DNA from: Euphorbia lathyris | Lineage: Eukaryota > Streptophyta > Magnoliopsida > Malpighiales > Euphorbiaceae | Reading direction: 5' to 3' | DNA length: 64,000 nucleotides | Assembly: GCF_963576675.1 (NCBI RefSeq) | Contig: NC_088915.1 | Span: forward strand, 7,383,001 to 7,447,000 | Shown here: positions 1 through 10,138 of the stretch, one piece after another | Layout of the letters: every line of letters begins with the position of its first letter | How positions within the stretch are numbered: position 1 is the first letter of the stretch | Notes under the pieces: model-generated | Database searches by the model: none | What the model saw: only the letters and a program-made list of their open reading frames with translations | What the model was told of the DNA's origin: nothing | Translations under genes and position numbers: made by a program

Positions 1-712
1 TTGTGTTGTTTCTGTTTCAACAATCTCTGCAGAAGTAGATGGGTCAGTAAAAGTAATCTTAGGTTCACTCTTACTCTTAGTCAGCCTTTTCGTGAATGAC
101 TCAGTAGCTGGTTCTGGGTCAGCGATGGTTACTGAGTGTGGATCATCTTCGGTCAGCGGTTGGTATCTACCTGCAGGGTCAGTTTCATCGAACTCTACAT
201 GTATTGACTCTTCTAAAACTTGAGTTCGCTTATTAAAAACTCTGTATGCTTTGCTGTTTGTTGAGTAGCCCAAAAAGATAGCCTCATCAGCTTTTGAATC
301 AAACTTTGCTAAGCTATCTTTGGTATTTAAAATAAAACATCTACAGCCAAAGGCACGAAAGTATCCAATATTGGGCTTTCGTCCTTTCCAAAGTTCATAG
401 GGGGTTTTCTTGAGTATAGGTCTAACTAGAGCCCTATTAAGAATATAACATGCTGTGTTAACAGCCTCTCCCCAAAAATACTTTGGAAGCCTATGCTCAT
501 CCAGCATTGTCCTGGCTATTTCAACCAGAGTTCTGTTCTTCCTTTCCACAACCCCATTTTGCTGAGGTGTTTTAGGAGCAGAAAAATTGTGGTCAATGCC
601 GCTGGCTTCACAGAATTTAACAAACTTTTGGTTTTTGAATTCTCCACCGTTATCACTACGGATGTGAGCTAATTTTAGGTCTTTTTCATTTTCAATTTTT
701 CTAACCAAATTC
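1..712 (-). pseudogene. copia integrase core and C-terminal part
   Basis: The minus strand is open from the window edge to about 712 and continues the integrase that stops in another frame at 701. Visible landmarks in order are RSDNGGEF (second catalytic Asp), PQQNGVVERKNRT (catalytic Glu), FWGEAV, GCRCFI and KADEAIFLGYS, all typical of copia integrases and the linker that follows. The tail towards position 1 is rich in Thr, Glu and Ser and is probably the spacer before reverse transcriptase. It is separated from the upstream integrase part by a frameshift at about 701-712. Confidence 0.88.
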
Positions 713-1465
713 GAAAAATGTCTCAAAGGTCTCATCTTTGCTGGTCAGCAAGATAACCCACGTATACTGAGAGAAGTCATCTACAATGACCAAGGAAAAT
801 CTTCTTCCACCCAGACTCAGCGGCTGGACTGGACCAAAGAGATCCAAGTGTAGTAACTCTAACGGACGCTTAGTTGAGACAATATTGTTGCTATGAAAAG
901 ATTGTTTGGTTTGTTTTCCAGCTTGGCAAGCGTGGCATAATTGATCTTTTTGAAATTTAAGTTCAGGCAGTCCCTCAACCAATTGCTTTCTTGCTAGTTT
1001 GGCCAGGAGGTCCATGCTTACATGACCAAGTCTCTTGTGCCATAGCCAGGAATTTTCTTCCTTTGATACTAAGCACACAGTTTTTGAAAACTTTTTCTCT
1101 AAGTCTAGCATAAAGACATTATCTATCCGAGGGGCAGTTAAAATTAACTCATTTGTTTTACCCTCGTATATTTTACATCCAGTAGCATCAAATATAACTT
1201 TTCTCCCATTGTCATATAGCTGAGCTACGCTGAGTAAGTTATATTTGAGTCCGCTGACTAGGGAGACAGATTCAATAGTAGGATTACCTCCAATGGTTCC
1301 TGACCCTACTATCTTACCCTTCTTGTTGTCCCCAAAACTTACGCTCCCTCCTCGTTTACGCTCAAATGTGATGAACTGAGTTTCATCACCCGTCATATGC
1401 CTTGAGCATGCGCTGTCAATATACCACATCTTTGACTTCTCGGCACATCTCAGGCTTACCTGCAT
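701..1465 (-). pseudogene. copia protease, GAG-pre-integrase and integrase N-terminal part
   Basis: A 254-codon open stretch. It starts with an aspartic protease motif (WYIDSACSRHMTG, where DSG/DSA is the active-site region), then a pre-integrase zinc-binding region with LWHKRLGHVS and CHACQAGKQTKQSF (HHCC pattern), then the first integrase Asp region (LELLHLDLFGPV and VDDFSQYTWV). The frame ends at 701, inside the integrase core, by a frameshift. Its ATG is internal to the polyprotein, so it is not a real gene start. Confidence 0.9.
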
Positions 1466-1470
1466 TGTAA

Positions 1471-1707
1471 CTAGTTACTTTTAGGTACCCAATTCTTTTT
1501 GGGTCCTGGCTTGTTAGGTGCAACAGGTATAGCATCATATTTTATTTTATGGCGATATACATGGACAGTATGGCCATTCTTTCCACAGAAGTCACAGCTG
1601 ACCTTCTGTTTAGGATTTTTTACTGACTTGTCAGCACCCCAGTGCTGAGCATGCCAGCACACCTTAGTGGTGTGTCCTAACTTCCCACAAAAGTCATATT
1701 AGACTTT
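1471..1707 (-). pseudogene. copia gag/pol linker with two zinc knuckles and stop codons
   Basis: Directly downstream of gag in the same frame the sequence reads through a TGA and, three codons on, a TAA. It then encodes two more degenerate zinc-knuckle-like segments (DFCGKLGHTTKVC near 1690 and CDFCGKNGHTVHVYRH near 1600). The frame ends in a TAG near 1470 and the protease lies in another frame. These lesions separate gag from pol. Some copia elements do separate them, but the frame change together with three stops here looks like decay. Confidence 0.75.
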
Positions 1708-3210
1708 TCACTGGGGATTCCATCTCTGCTTAGTACCTTGGTACTGAGTTCTCATAGGAAAGTTATTTTTATTTGGAACCTTTAGTTGGTTCTGGATAGT
1801 TGTGACGTCCTTCCTCAGTTTCTTTGAAATTGACTGGACTTCAGAGACAGACTCATCAATGATTTTCATATTATCATGCAGAGTTGAATTGTCCTGAAGA
1901 AGGAATCTGAGGTCACTGAGTTTGACCTCTTCCACTTCGTCACAGCGCCTGCTGAGTGCTCTAACTTTCTTATTACACTTCTTGACAAGTGTATAGAGAT
2001 CACTCAGGGCATTAACCATATCGTTTCTGAGCTGGGGAAGAGAAATTACCTCATTTGATTGCTCCTCATCGTCTGATGCAATGGATGGGTCAGCATGCTC
2101 AGAGACGCATGGCTCAGCAAGTTCGTCAGCCATGAAGCATATCTTCGCTGACTCGGTGGCCTCAGTTTCTGTGGATGAAGACTCATCACTATCGCTCCAA
2201 GTAGCCACCATTGCCTTCTTCCCACTCTTCTTGTCTTTCCTCAGCGTGGGGCAGTTTGACTTAATATGGCCAGTTTGATGGCACTCAAAGCATGTAATGG
2301 GCTTTGAGCTGTCCTTTTTGTATTTGCTGTCACTTGAGTCAGCCTTATACTTATCAAACTTTTTGTAAGGCTTTTTAGAGTATTTGTCACTCCTCCTGAA
2401 TAGCCTTTTCATCTTCCTTGTGAACATAGCCATCTCCTCATCGTCAGTTGAACTCCCATCAATGGAGTCAGCTTTCATGACAAGTGACTTCTGTTTCTTG
2501 TCTTCATATTTTTCCTTCACCTCAAAGTTTTTCATGGATATCTCATGGGTCAGTAATGAACCGATGAGTTCGTCATATTTGTAGGTGGTTAAATCCTGAG
2601 CTTCCTCAACTGCTGTCTTCTTTGCTTGCCAGTCTTTAGGAAGTCTCCTGAGTATCTTTTTGACTTGTTCTTCCTCAGTGAAGATTTTCCCAAGTCTCTT
2701 GAGCTCATTAATGATGTTGGTGAACCTTACGTTCATGTCTGAAATGCCCTCATCATTGTTCATCTCGAACAGCTCGTACAGTCTCATCTGTTGATTCACC
2801 TTGGATTCTTTTACTTTGTTTGTTCCCTCGTAGGTGACTTCCAGCTTTTTCCAAATCTCTTGCGCCGACTCACAACCTGAGATTTTGTTATATTCTGCAG
2901 CATCGAGCGCACAGTGAAGCATATTGATAGCCGAAGCATGGTTTTGGAGCTTCTTAAGATCATCCTCTGTCCATTTGGCCTCAGCTTTTACAACTGTTTG
3001 GCCAGCCACAACCTCGACAGGTACAAATGGGCCTTGGACTATAGATAGCCAGGCACTCATGTTTGTAGCCTGAATGAAGTTTTTCATCCTATTCTTCCAG
3101 AAGGTATAGTTTGACCCGAAGAATAGGGGAGGCCTAGTAATGGACAGCCCCTCAGGCAGTATTTGAGTTGTTTGGTTTCCAGGGAGAAACCGAGTGCTGT
3201 TTTCGCCCAT
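1708..3210 (-). CDS. copia Gag polyprotein (UBN2-type)
   Basis: A 500-codon ORF that appears intact. The N-terminal third (residues about 20-240) has the copia Gag layout: an FFGSNYTFWKNRM segment, then a helical region with WKKLEVTYEGTNKVKESK and LYELFEMNNDEGISDMN, matching the UBN2/gag-polypeptide families. A CCHC zinc knuckle (CFECHQTGHIKSNC) sits at about residue 307, which would bind the element RNA. The rest is acidic and Ser-rich, then coiled-coil-like. The ORF starts about 60 bases inside the primer-binding site, as expected. It ends at a TGA where related elements would continue into pol. Confidence 0.9.
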   Translation of the reverse strand: MGENSTRFLPGNQTTQILPEGLSITRPPLFFGSNYTFWKNRMKNFIQATNMSAWLSIVQGPFVPVEVVAGQTVVKAEAKWTEDDLKKLQNHASAINMLHCALDAAEYNKISGCESAQEIWKKLEVTYEGTNKVKESKVNQQMRLYELFEMNNDEGISDMNVRFTNIINELKRLGKIFTEEEQVKKILRRLPKDWQAKKTAVEEAQDLTTYKYDELIGSLLTHEISMKNFEVKEKYEDKKQKSLVMKADSIDGSSTDDEEMAMFTRKMKRLFRRSDKYSKKPYKKFDKYKADSSDSKYKKDSSKPITCFECHQTGHIKSNCPTLRKDKKSGKKAMVATWSDSDESSSTETEATESAKICFMADELAEPCVSEHADPSIASDDEEQSNEVISLPQLRNDMVNALSDLYTLVKKCNKKVRALSRRCDEVEEVKLSDLRFLLQDNSTLHDNMKIIDESVSEVQSISKKLRKDVTTIQNQLKVPNKNNFPMRTQYQGTKQRWNPQ

Positions 3211-3258
3211 GGTAGGGATTAGCTCAAGGTTGTTAGACCTTTTAGAGTGAGATTTTAA

Positions 3259-3270
3259 GCTATGATACCA
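3259..3270 (-). other. primer-binding site (initiator tRNA-Met type)
   Basis: The minus strand reads TGGTATCATAGC two bases after the LTR end. This is one base different from the usual copia initiator-tRNA-Met complement TGGTATCAGAGC. Confidence 0.85.
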
Positions 3271-3272
3271 CT

Positions 3273-4484
3273 TGTTGGTCCCTTGTAAGGTTGCAAGTAT
3301 AGTTCTAAGGGGGGGTTAGGAACTATTTAAACTTTTTCGCAATTAGGGCAGACTTCTTTTTCAAAGGAAAAAGGTTTTAACAGCGGCGCTGAGTAAACAG
3401 CAAGATACTGGCTTAGTCAACTGGTGACTAGGTCAGTTTCTTAGCTTGAGTCAGGAGATAGCACTTAGAGTCTATTCCTGAGCTCAGACGTTCAACGCGC
3501 ACAACTCAACTTGACCTCTTTACTTGGTCAGTTTTTGGTTATTTAAGCAAGCAATATAAATAAGGAGTTAAAGGTAAGAAATACTTCACTCAGCAGATTT
3601 ATCCAGGTTCGGCTTCTTCTAAGCCTACGTCCTGTCCCCGGAACACGTTCTGAGATTTCAAATCCTCTACTGAGCTCTTTAAAGGTAGAGCCTCAAACCT
3701 TTTACAATATCAGCAATTGAGTATGACAAGAGTACCTTCCTCTATACTTCTACTCAATCCTAATCTCTCCGCTGAGTACTAAAACCGAGTACTCAGCCTC
3801 TCCTTTCTATCTCTAGAAATGATAAGTGTTTTGTCCTATACAAATATTTGCTAAGACACTTTAGACGATTGAAACAATCACTCTAGACTTTTACACAGAT
3901 GTAAGAATTGTAGTGTAAGATTTTGCTTTGCTTCTTTGCTTGCAGAACTTGTAGAAATTTGGTCAGCGTAACTGCTTGATCAAGTTCTGTGTTGAGTGAA
4001 GCTTGTGATGGCACTATTTATAGAGACGTCTGGGCATCGGTCATTTCGAATTTCGAAATAACCGTTGGAGGGAAACGGCTACATGTCATTGTCATCCTGA
4101 CTTGCTCAGAGCTCTCGGCCAATCAGAATTGTGTATCTTCTGTCCTCGGTCAGCTCAGCAGACTGTCTCTCCTTTTATGGTAAAGTCAACTGGACAGCAT
4201 ACTGTGTCGTCTGAACTTTGCCAAAAGAGGAAACACTTTGTCTGGAAGTTTTCCTTTGCCAGCTGTTGTCTTGTACGCTTTGTCGAGACTATTCAGCAGC
4301 TTCATCTTGAAGTTGTTCCCGAAGGTCTTCTAGATCCTTCCGTTTGCTGAGTTGCGTTTTGTTCAAAACGGCAACGTCTTGACATACGCGGGCCGAGTGT
4401 ACTGAGTTGTTTGACTTGGGCCTTGGCTTCCGTATTGGGCTTGGGCCTTTTAATCCTTATGTCTTATACAATTTTAACTCAACA
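3273..4484 (-). mobile_element. 5' LTR of the copia element
   Basis: A 1212-bp LTR bounded by TGTTG at 3273 and CAACA at 4484 (5-bp inverted ends) and abutting the primer-binding site. On the minus strand it has a TATA box and many short repeats of the words CTGAG, ACTCAG and GGTCAG. The partner LTR is outside the window. The base after position 4484 starts the flanking host DNA. Confidence 0.87.
4013..4022 (-). promoter_or_regulatory. TATA box of the LTR promoter
   Basis: The minus strand reads CTATAAATAG inside the LTR, about 740 bases before its 3' end. It is a near-consensus plant TATA box and marks the likely start of the retrotransposon transcript (the U3/R boundary). Confidence 0.7.
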
Positions 4485-4808
4485 TTGAACAAACACATTA
4501 GTAGAATAAATCAAAGCATTTAAACTTGGTGTGTTTAGAATATGTATTTTAAATTATACTTAAACAATTTTGTCAAATCAAAATTATGTGGAAAGGTGTT
4601 TCAACAAAAAGCAGTTGTTTCGAATTTTTACCAAACGCTTTTTATCTTTTGTTTAGACTTACAAGACAAAAAGCATTTCGAAGATTGAAAACAAACGAAC
4701 ACTTATAGTCCAAGACATTTTACATAAGTTAAAGCTTTCAGGACTTTAAGTCCCATACATGATTTAGGAATACTTTAAACAAAATTTAATTAATAAAATT
4801 TGAAAAAA
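4485..4808. other. AT-rich spacer, no gene seen
   Basis: No ORF or RNA signal. From about 4734 it enters the left copy of a diverged repeat block whose other copy starts near 11600. A phrase at 4595-4675 about 'exceeding' poly-A rich words resembles weak matches at 26880-26960 (AAAAGCAGTTGTTTCG-like), probably remnants of one old MITE. Confidence 0.5.
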
Positions 4809-4948
4809 TTAGGGTGTATATATAAAATATAACAATATATCGGGTTACATGATTACATCCAAATCTTCCTATATTGTTATTAAAAAAAAAAAAGTGGGTA
4901 TTGGAAAATTGTTAAATGTAACTCCTATGTTTTATATATACACCCTAA
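4809..4948. mobile_element. small TIR MITE, TA target site (copy 1)
   Basis: A 140-bp unit with inverted ends, AGGGTGTATATATAAAA at the left and its complement at the right, each flanked by TA (T-TA-GGGTG ... CACCC-TA-A). The centre has GGTTACAT and its near complement ATGTAACT. A related copy lies at 11617-11752. The TA target suggests a Tc1/mariner-type MITE, although the ends are not the classical Stowaway sequence. Confidence 0.7.
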
Positions 4949-5698
4949 TTATTTTAATTTTTACTAATTAAATTTTGTAACTTAAATTGTAATTAATTTT
5001 TTTAATTTAAATTATTCTCAAACCATGTCTCGGGCTTAAAGTCTCGGACGTTTTAATTTATGCAAAGCATTCGGGACTACAAGTACCTGACAATACTTTT
5101 CTCTATGAAAACTAGGGGTGGCAATGGGAAGGGGATTATCTGAAAACCGCGGGTATCTTAACCGACGGGGATTATTGTCAGAGACTTAAAGTTCCAGACG
5201 CTTTAATTTATATAAAGCTTCCGGGACTACAAGTCTCGAACAATACTTTTCTCTATGAAAACGTACTGTCGGGGGCTTATAGTCCCGTACGCTTTACATG
5301 AATTTAAACCGTCTCTAACAGTAGTTGTACTATCTTAAAATCATCAAATGTTTTAGCTACCCCTTAAATATATTATTAGATTTGTTCATATTATTCTCTC
5401 TAACATCTATTTGAAAGAAATTTTAGATTTTTCCTCCACCTACAGAAAGTTCCAACTCCTTTTATCAAGGGCAACAACAATGAATGGGCTTACTAAGTCA
5501 AATTAATAAGAGTAGAGGTTTACGTTTGTTTTTTTTAACTGAAATTAAGTGAACTGAACTGAACTGAATTGAATTATACTGAAACTGAAATAATAATATA
5601 ATCATCTAAAAATAGCAATAATTAAAATAAAAAACTTATAAAAATAATAATGGTCATAATAATAATATAATAATAGTAAATAATTATAATTATAATAA

Positions 5699-6802
5699 GG
5701 GAAAAGTACAAAAATAAACTTTGTGGTTACAGCTGTTTTCAATCACACCCCTGTGGTTTAAAAATTTACAAAATGATACATTGAGTTTCATTCCGTTAGC
5801 AAACACATACCAAATTGACTAACGGTGTTAAATGTCAAAGGAAAAAAAGGTAATTTGGTCCTTTTATTTATTTATTTTATAAATTAACCTCCCTTATTAT
5901 CTAATTATCACAAACAAACCCCAAAATAAAAAATAAAAATCAACTATACCATCTTCCTCATTTTCTTATTTTTTTCTTCTTTCTCTCTTCTTTCTTAATT
6001 TTTCTCTCTCTAAAATCAAACCTTAGATAATGTCGGGACTACTGCTGAAATTTATCTAATTAAAGCTTAACTTTCACCTCTTTTTCTCTTAAATCCTCAT
6101 ATAATTGCTTCATCAACAGCCGAGCCTTCCCTTGCCGAATAGAAGTAAACGTGGCAAGACGAGCAGAAGAGAAAAGCTCTAAGGGCGCTAATCGCCTGAG
6201 GTTCCGCCATTGTTCGCCGTAGGGAGAGAATCCTATGGTTCTGTAATTATAATTGAGGTGTTTTCCGACGAGCAAACGAGGGCGATTTGCAAAGATGATA
6301 TCGTTTTTGGTAAAGCAGTCCTCAATAGCAGCTGGAGAGGAGACGGCGAGAACCTTACGGCTCCCGAATAGGAGAAGAAAGACGTGGCCTTTATTTGGAA
6401 GAGAGGTGATGAAGAGTTTGGTGAAGATGTTGCTTCAGCAAATGAAGATGTTGCTCACATTATTTAAGGTTTGATTTTAGAGAGAGAAAAATTAGGAGAG
6501 AAAAAGAGAGAAAGAAGAAAAAAAATAGAAATTAAAGAGATGAAGAAGATGGTATAATTGATTTTTATTTTTTATTTTGGGGTTTGTTTGTGATAATTAG
6601 ATAATAAGGAAAGTTAATTTATAAAATAAATAAATATAAGAACCAAATTAACTCTTTTCCCTTTGACTTTTAACACCGTTAGTCAATTTGGTATGTGTTT
6701 GCTAACGGAATGAATCTCAATGTACCATTTTGTACATTTTTAAACCACAGGGGTGTGATCGAAAACAGCTGTAACCACAAGGTTTATTTTTATACTTTTC
6801 CC
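5699..6802. mobile_element. Pack-MULE-type element with captured P450 fragment
   Basis: A 1104-bp element with an exact 9-bp target duplication TTATAATAA (5690-5698 and 6803-6811) and terminal inverted repeats of about 330 bp starting GGGAAAAGTA. The arms include the CTTCTT-rich sequence at 5940-6010 and its complement at 6485-6550. The unique centre (about 6040-6455) is a cytochrome P450 coding fragment on the minus strand. Long TIRs, a 9-bp target and host exon sequence inside with no transposase are the definition of a Pack-MULE. Confidence 0.9.
6050..6455 (-). pseudogene. captured cytochrome P450 N-terminal fragment (CYP81-like)
   Basis: The minus strand encodes about 130 residues of the N-terminal third of a plant P450: LHQTLHHLSSK, then after a small frameshift near 6390 GHVFLLLFGSRKVLAVSSP, FTKNDIIFANRPRLLVGK, NYNYRTIGFSPYGEQWRNLR and LARLATFTSIR-like sequence, ending in a charged helix. 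WRNLRR is the conserved helix C heme-propionate motif, and the run matches CYP81-type enzymes. There is no haem-cysteine, no start and no stop in context, so it is a captured fragment and not an enzyme gene. Confidence 0.88.
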
Positions 6803-7065
6803 TTATAATAACTAATGGTAAATTACTGAACTAAACTGAATTGAACTGAATGCCACTGAACTGGACTGAAATTACTGATAGTGAAATTAAGTGACAAAGA
6901 ACAGGACCTTACTAGAGATATTTAAGCAATTATAGGGGTCAAAATACAAGTTTTTCCAATATAAAAGTGACAACAAGCAGATAGAGTCCGCTCTGTGCCT
7001 AAGCCAGGAGTGCGATGGCCTATGGTCCAAGGTTAGAGGGGGTCTAAATATTTTTATTTGGTATA

Positions 7066-8107
7066 AAAATTTATGGGTTAATTACAAAAAAACTACCTTA
7101 TGGTTTCGCCGATTTGCGATGTGGTACATGTGGTATTTTTTTTACAAACACCTCCATGTGGTTGTCGCTGTTATACAAATCAAGGAGACGGCAAAAAATC
7201 TGTTAAATCAGAGGGGCAATTTGGGAAAGAAAAATTTTGACTTTTTTTTCTTAATTTTTAAGTTGACTTCATCTTCTTCGTTCTTCGTTCCTCTTCTTCT
7301 TCTTCCTCCATTTCATCTTCCATTTTCTCCTCTTCTTCCTTTCTTTTCTTCTTCTTTTTCTTCCTTATTTCTTCTCTTCATCTTTCCCTTTTTCCTTTTT
7401 TTCTTTTTTTTAATTCTGGAAATTCCAGATTTCTGGAAATTCCAGAAATCTGGAAATTACAGACGTGAAGAACGTCTGGAGATGTTCTTTACGTCTGGAA
7501 TTTCCAGATTTCTGGAATTTCCAGATTTTTGGAAATTCCAGACGTGAAGAACGTTCTTCACGTCTGGAATTTCCAGAAATCTGGAAATTCTAGATTCTGG
7601 AATTTCTAGATTTCCGTGAATTTCTGAATTTCTGGAATTTCCAGATTTCTGGAAATTCCAGAATCTGGAATTTCTGAAAATCTGGAAATTCCAGAATCTG
7701 GAATTTCCAGATTTCTAGAAATTCCAGAATTAAAAAAAATTAGAAAAAAAGAGAAAAAAATAGGAAGAAGAAGAGAAGAGAGGAGGAAGAAGAAGAAGAA
7801 AAGAGAGGAAGAGGAAGAGGAGGAGGAGGAAGAGAAAGAAGAAGAAGAAAAGATTCTAGGTGAAGGTGAAGAAGAAGAAAACGTAGAAGAAGAGAATCAA
7901 CGATGAAGGAGAGAGGAGGAGAGAGAAAAAAAAATTAAAAAATCAAATTTCCTAAATTGCCCCTGTGCCACGTCAAATTTTTTGCCGTCTCCTTGATTTG
8001 TATAACGGCGACAACCACAGGGAAGTGTTGAAAAAAAAACCACAGGTACCACATCGCAAATCGGCGAAACCACAGGGTAGTTTTTTTGTAATTAACCCAA
8101 AATTTAT
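7066..8107. mobile_element. MULE, long-hairpin non-autonomous element
   Basis: The element proper is 7075-8098 (1024 bp) between an exact 9-bp duplication AAAATTTAT (7066-7074 and 8099-8107). The ends are GGGTTAATTACAAAAAAA and its complement. The two halves are complementary almost throughout: a terminal part of about 180 bp, then a pyrimidine-rich left arm (7255-7415) opposite a purine-rich right arm (7735-7910), with a cluster of short palindromes in the middle. It has no transposase. The only long ORF is a translation of the CTT-rich arm and is not a gene. Confidence 0.88.
7418..7735. repeat. cluster of nested short palindromes
   Basis: At least a dozen copies of variants of TCTGGAATTTCCAGA occur head to tail over about 320 bp, with two ACGTCTGG / AACGTTCTTCACG palindromes. 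Each unit is its own complement, so the whole cluster can fold many ways. It forms the loop region of the hairpin MULE. Confidence 0.85.
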
Positions 8108-8520
8108 ATATATATTAATATTATTTAGGTTGTAAAAGGCCTAAATAATTATTTATTATACTTCAAGGAGGTTCAGTTGATTTTTTTTTAATGTAAATTG
8201 AGTGTTAATTTAAAGAAATTGCGAAAGATTTTTTTGATTTTGGATAGATAAAGGTATTTAGTGAACGTAATAATACGTACTGTACAATTACTAATGAAAT
8301 AAAAAAAAATTTTATCTCATTAGCTCCATAAGTTCAGGTAATAGAATAGTCGGAGATTTGGACAAGTTAAAATGTGCATCAGCAAGTTCAGAAGGCTAAT
8401 AACATGTCCAAATTTGAAACGTGCATCACTTTAACCACTTTAAAAGACTAATATGTCACTTTAAGCAAAATAAAGCAGACAATAATAGGTCATTGTAAGC
8501 AAGTTTAGAAGGGAAAAATT
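8108..8520. other. AT-rich spacer, no gene seen
   Basis: No coding or RNA signal. Words such as GTACTGTACAATTACTAATGAAATAA (8275-8300, in parts) recur near 18000 and are part of the A/B block duplication. Confidence 0.5.
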
Positions 8521-8815
8521 ACTCAGAAATTCATCTTTTAAAAATTATTTACAACTATATCAAATCATAATTTTGGATTATGTCAAATTAGTAAAATCAG
8601 TACTTTTAATATATTTTAAGGATTAGAATTTATAAATTAGAAGTCTAATATATACTTTTTAGAGTTTATGATTTATGAATTGGAGTCTAGATTTTAAAAT
8701 TATGGTGTAAAATCATAATATAGAGAATAATGACATATTAAAAATTAAGTTTGGTAATATGACTTAATTGTAATTTTGTACTTAATTATGATATTTATGT
8801 ATTTGACCCTTTAGA
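8521..8815. repeat. dispersed AT-rich repeat (family C), copy 1
   Basis: About 295 bp starting with AAATTCATCTTTTAAAAATT and ending GTATTTGACCCTTTA. Similar sequence, in the same order, is at 17113-17310 and 30806-31105. No TIRs or coding potential recognised. Confidence 0.75.
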
Positions 8816-9007
8816 AAGCCAATAAAATCTGTTCAAAGTTCATGGGAGTAATTAGATAATCATAATAAGTACAGGGAGCTCATGATATATTAAACCAAGA
8901 ATGAAATGCATAAAGAGTATTATTTTTCAATACTAGTAACAAAATTACAATAAATAGCATGTTTAGAGATAGAAAATAACAAAACATTTACTAGTAATCT
9001 AGAATTA

Positions 9008-10138
9008 TTATAACCGCCTCACGGAAACTAAACTCTCGATATATGGAGATGCAAAGAAGTAGTAAGAAGACTTCTCACTACATGTAATATTAGCGCCTTG
9101 AGCCACAACAGGCTCGAAGCTATTATCTTTTGTGTCATATGTGGCAAGTCCGACTTCCTTTGTCACGACTAAAACTTCTCCATTCAATCTAAAGCTAGAG
9201 CGACGAAAGTTAATTAAATGAGCAATAAATTTAAAACAAGAAATTTTGTTCCATGAGCTTTTTATCCCACAGTAGTCTTTAAGGACCCATAGTTCTTCTT
9301 GGCCTTTAGAGTTTTTCCCTGCAATTGCTATAGAATCTTTGTAATTCTTCAAGTTTGAACCGATGAAATCTTTTGAAGGAAAATTCATAAAATCCAAACT
9401 ATCTTTCGCCAAATCAAAATGTATTATAGAATCTAAAAGATTGTCTCTATCATAACACCCCCAAATGAGACCATTGTTTACATAAATGAACCTTCCTGTA
9501 GTGTACATCGAAATACTTTTAGATATTCTCTTGCTTCTCCACGAACTATTTTTCAATGAAAAAATTTCAACTGAAATATAATCTTCTTTAAAGTCATACA
9601 CGTAAGAGACTTCTACAATCTTGTAATCATTAGAGGTAGGATCATAACCTATTCCGAATGATCTGTACACTGAATTCCAACGGGAATGTATTATCTTATA
9701 CTCATGTGGAAAATACAGATTCCATATGAGTGTCTTACTACCTCCAGAGAAATAGAATAATATTAATCCATCGCAAGAGTTACAAACTCTGATAGCAAAC
9801 ATTTTTTCAGCCAGAGTTTCATCATAAAACTTATATGGAAAATCGAATTCTTTAGCATGTATAATGCCATCAGAATCTTCTTTATACAAAACACATGGAT
9901 AGGATGCATACTCATAGGGAATAACAAGGCCAAGGAAATTCTTATGTTGATTTTAGCGGCAAGCACGAGCAAGATTTAGATGTTTTTTTATGAACTCGGT
10001 AGAGTTTATAATGGAATACCAAAACTTATCAGCTGCTTTGAATCTCAAAAGTGATTTCACTGGCAATCTCAATAGAACTTCCGTCGCAATCTCCTCCGGC
10101 AGCAATTGAAAACGGATTTTCATATTGTATTTCTCCAT
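9008..10138 (-). pseudogene. F-box / FBA-domain gene with one nonsense codon
   Basis: An F-box protein of about 376 codons with a single in-frame TAA near 9953. Residues 10-55 form the F-box ([20 protein letters not shown], then W-Y-S-I) that would bind SKP1 in an SCF ubiquitin ligase. After the stop the same frame continues with an F-box-associated (FBA type 1) domain: VCNSCDGLILF, IGYDPTSNDYKIV, VEIFSLKNSSWR, LWVLKDYCG. Total length and order match plant FBX/CPR1-like proteins. The stop follows codon 61, so the natural product would be the F-box alone unless translation reinitiates at an internal ATG (9889). A recent pseudogene or an assembly/sequencing error are both possible. The gene is single-exon, as many relatives are. 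Confidence 0.85.

Larger units (their letters stand above)
1..4484 (-). mobile_element. Ty1/copia LTR retrotransposon, 5' part, decayed
   Basis: Read on the minus strand, the order is LTR (4484-3273), primer-binding site, gag, protease, integrase, continuing off the left edge of the window. Protease before integrase, with integrase before any reverse transcriptase, is the copia order. The reading frame is broken by two nonsense codons after gag and by frameshifts near 1470 and 705, so this copy cannot make its full polyprotein. Reverse transcriptase, RNase H and the 3' LTR would lie outside the window, so the LTR pair cannot be compared for age. Confidence 0.93.
5523..6908. mobile_element. 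PIF/Harbinger-like MITE, split by a Pack-MULE
   Basis: The ends are related inverted sequences (right end complement GGTCCTGTTCTTTGTCACTTAATTTC; left end a poly-T-rich version followed by AACTGAAATTAAG), flanked by TTA at 5520-5522 and 6909-6911. The body is made of CTGAACTGAA / TAATTATAATAA simple repeats. The duplicated block at 16540-16575 has the same flanks without this element, so the site is confirmed by an empty copy. The same family is at 11859-16200 and partly at 30205. A 3-bp TTA target fits PIF/Harbinger (Tourist). Confidence 0.78.
4734..8815. repeat. old repeat block, left copy (A)
   Basis: This stretch matches 11617-17345 in the same order: MITE copy, 'gggacttaaagtccc'-type words, ATCATCAAATGTTTT, GGGCTTACTAAGTCAAA, ATATTTAAGCAATTATAGG, CCTATGGTCCAAGG and a terminal AT-rich segment. 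Each copy carries different insertions. Copy A also has its own internal tandem duplication (5035-5112 and 5181-5262) around a short GGGGTGGCAATGGG-type fragment at 5113-5175. Divergence is substantial, so the duplication is old. Confidence 0.75.

Noticed and set aside
7119..7547. 142-codon ORF rich in Phe, Leu, Ser and Pro
   Set aside because: It translates the CTT/TTC-rich arm and palindromes of the hairpin MULE; no domain and no support on codon use.
9763..9972. Alternative ORF overlapping the F-box stop
   Set aside because: Out of frame with both F-box and FBA parts. The real gene continues in the original frame after the single TAA.
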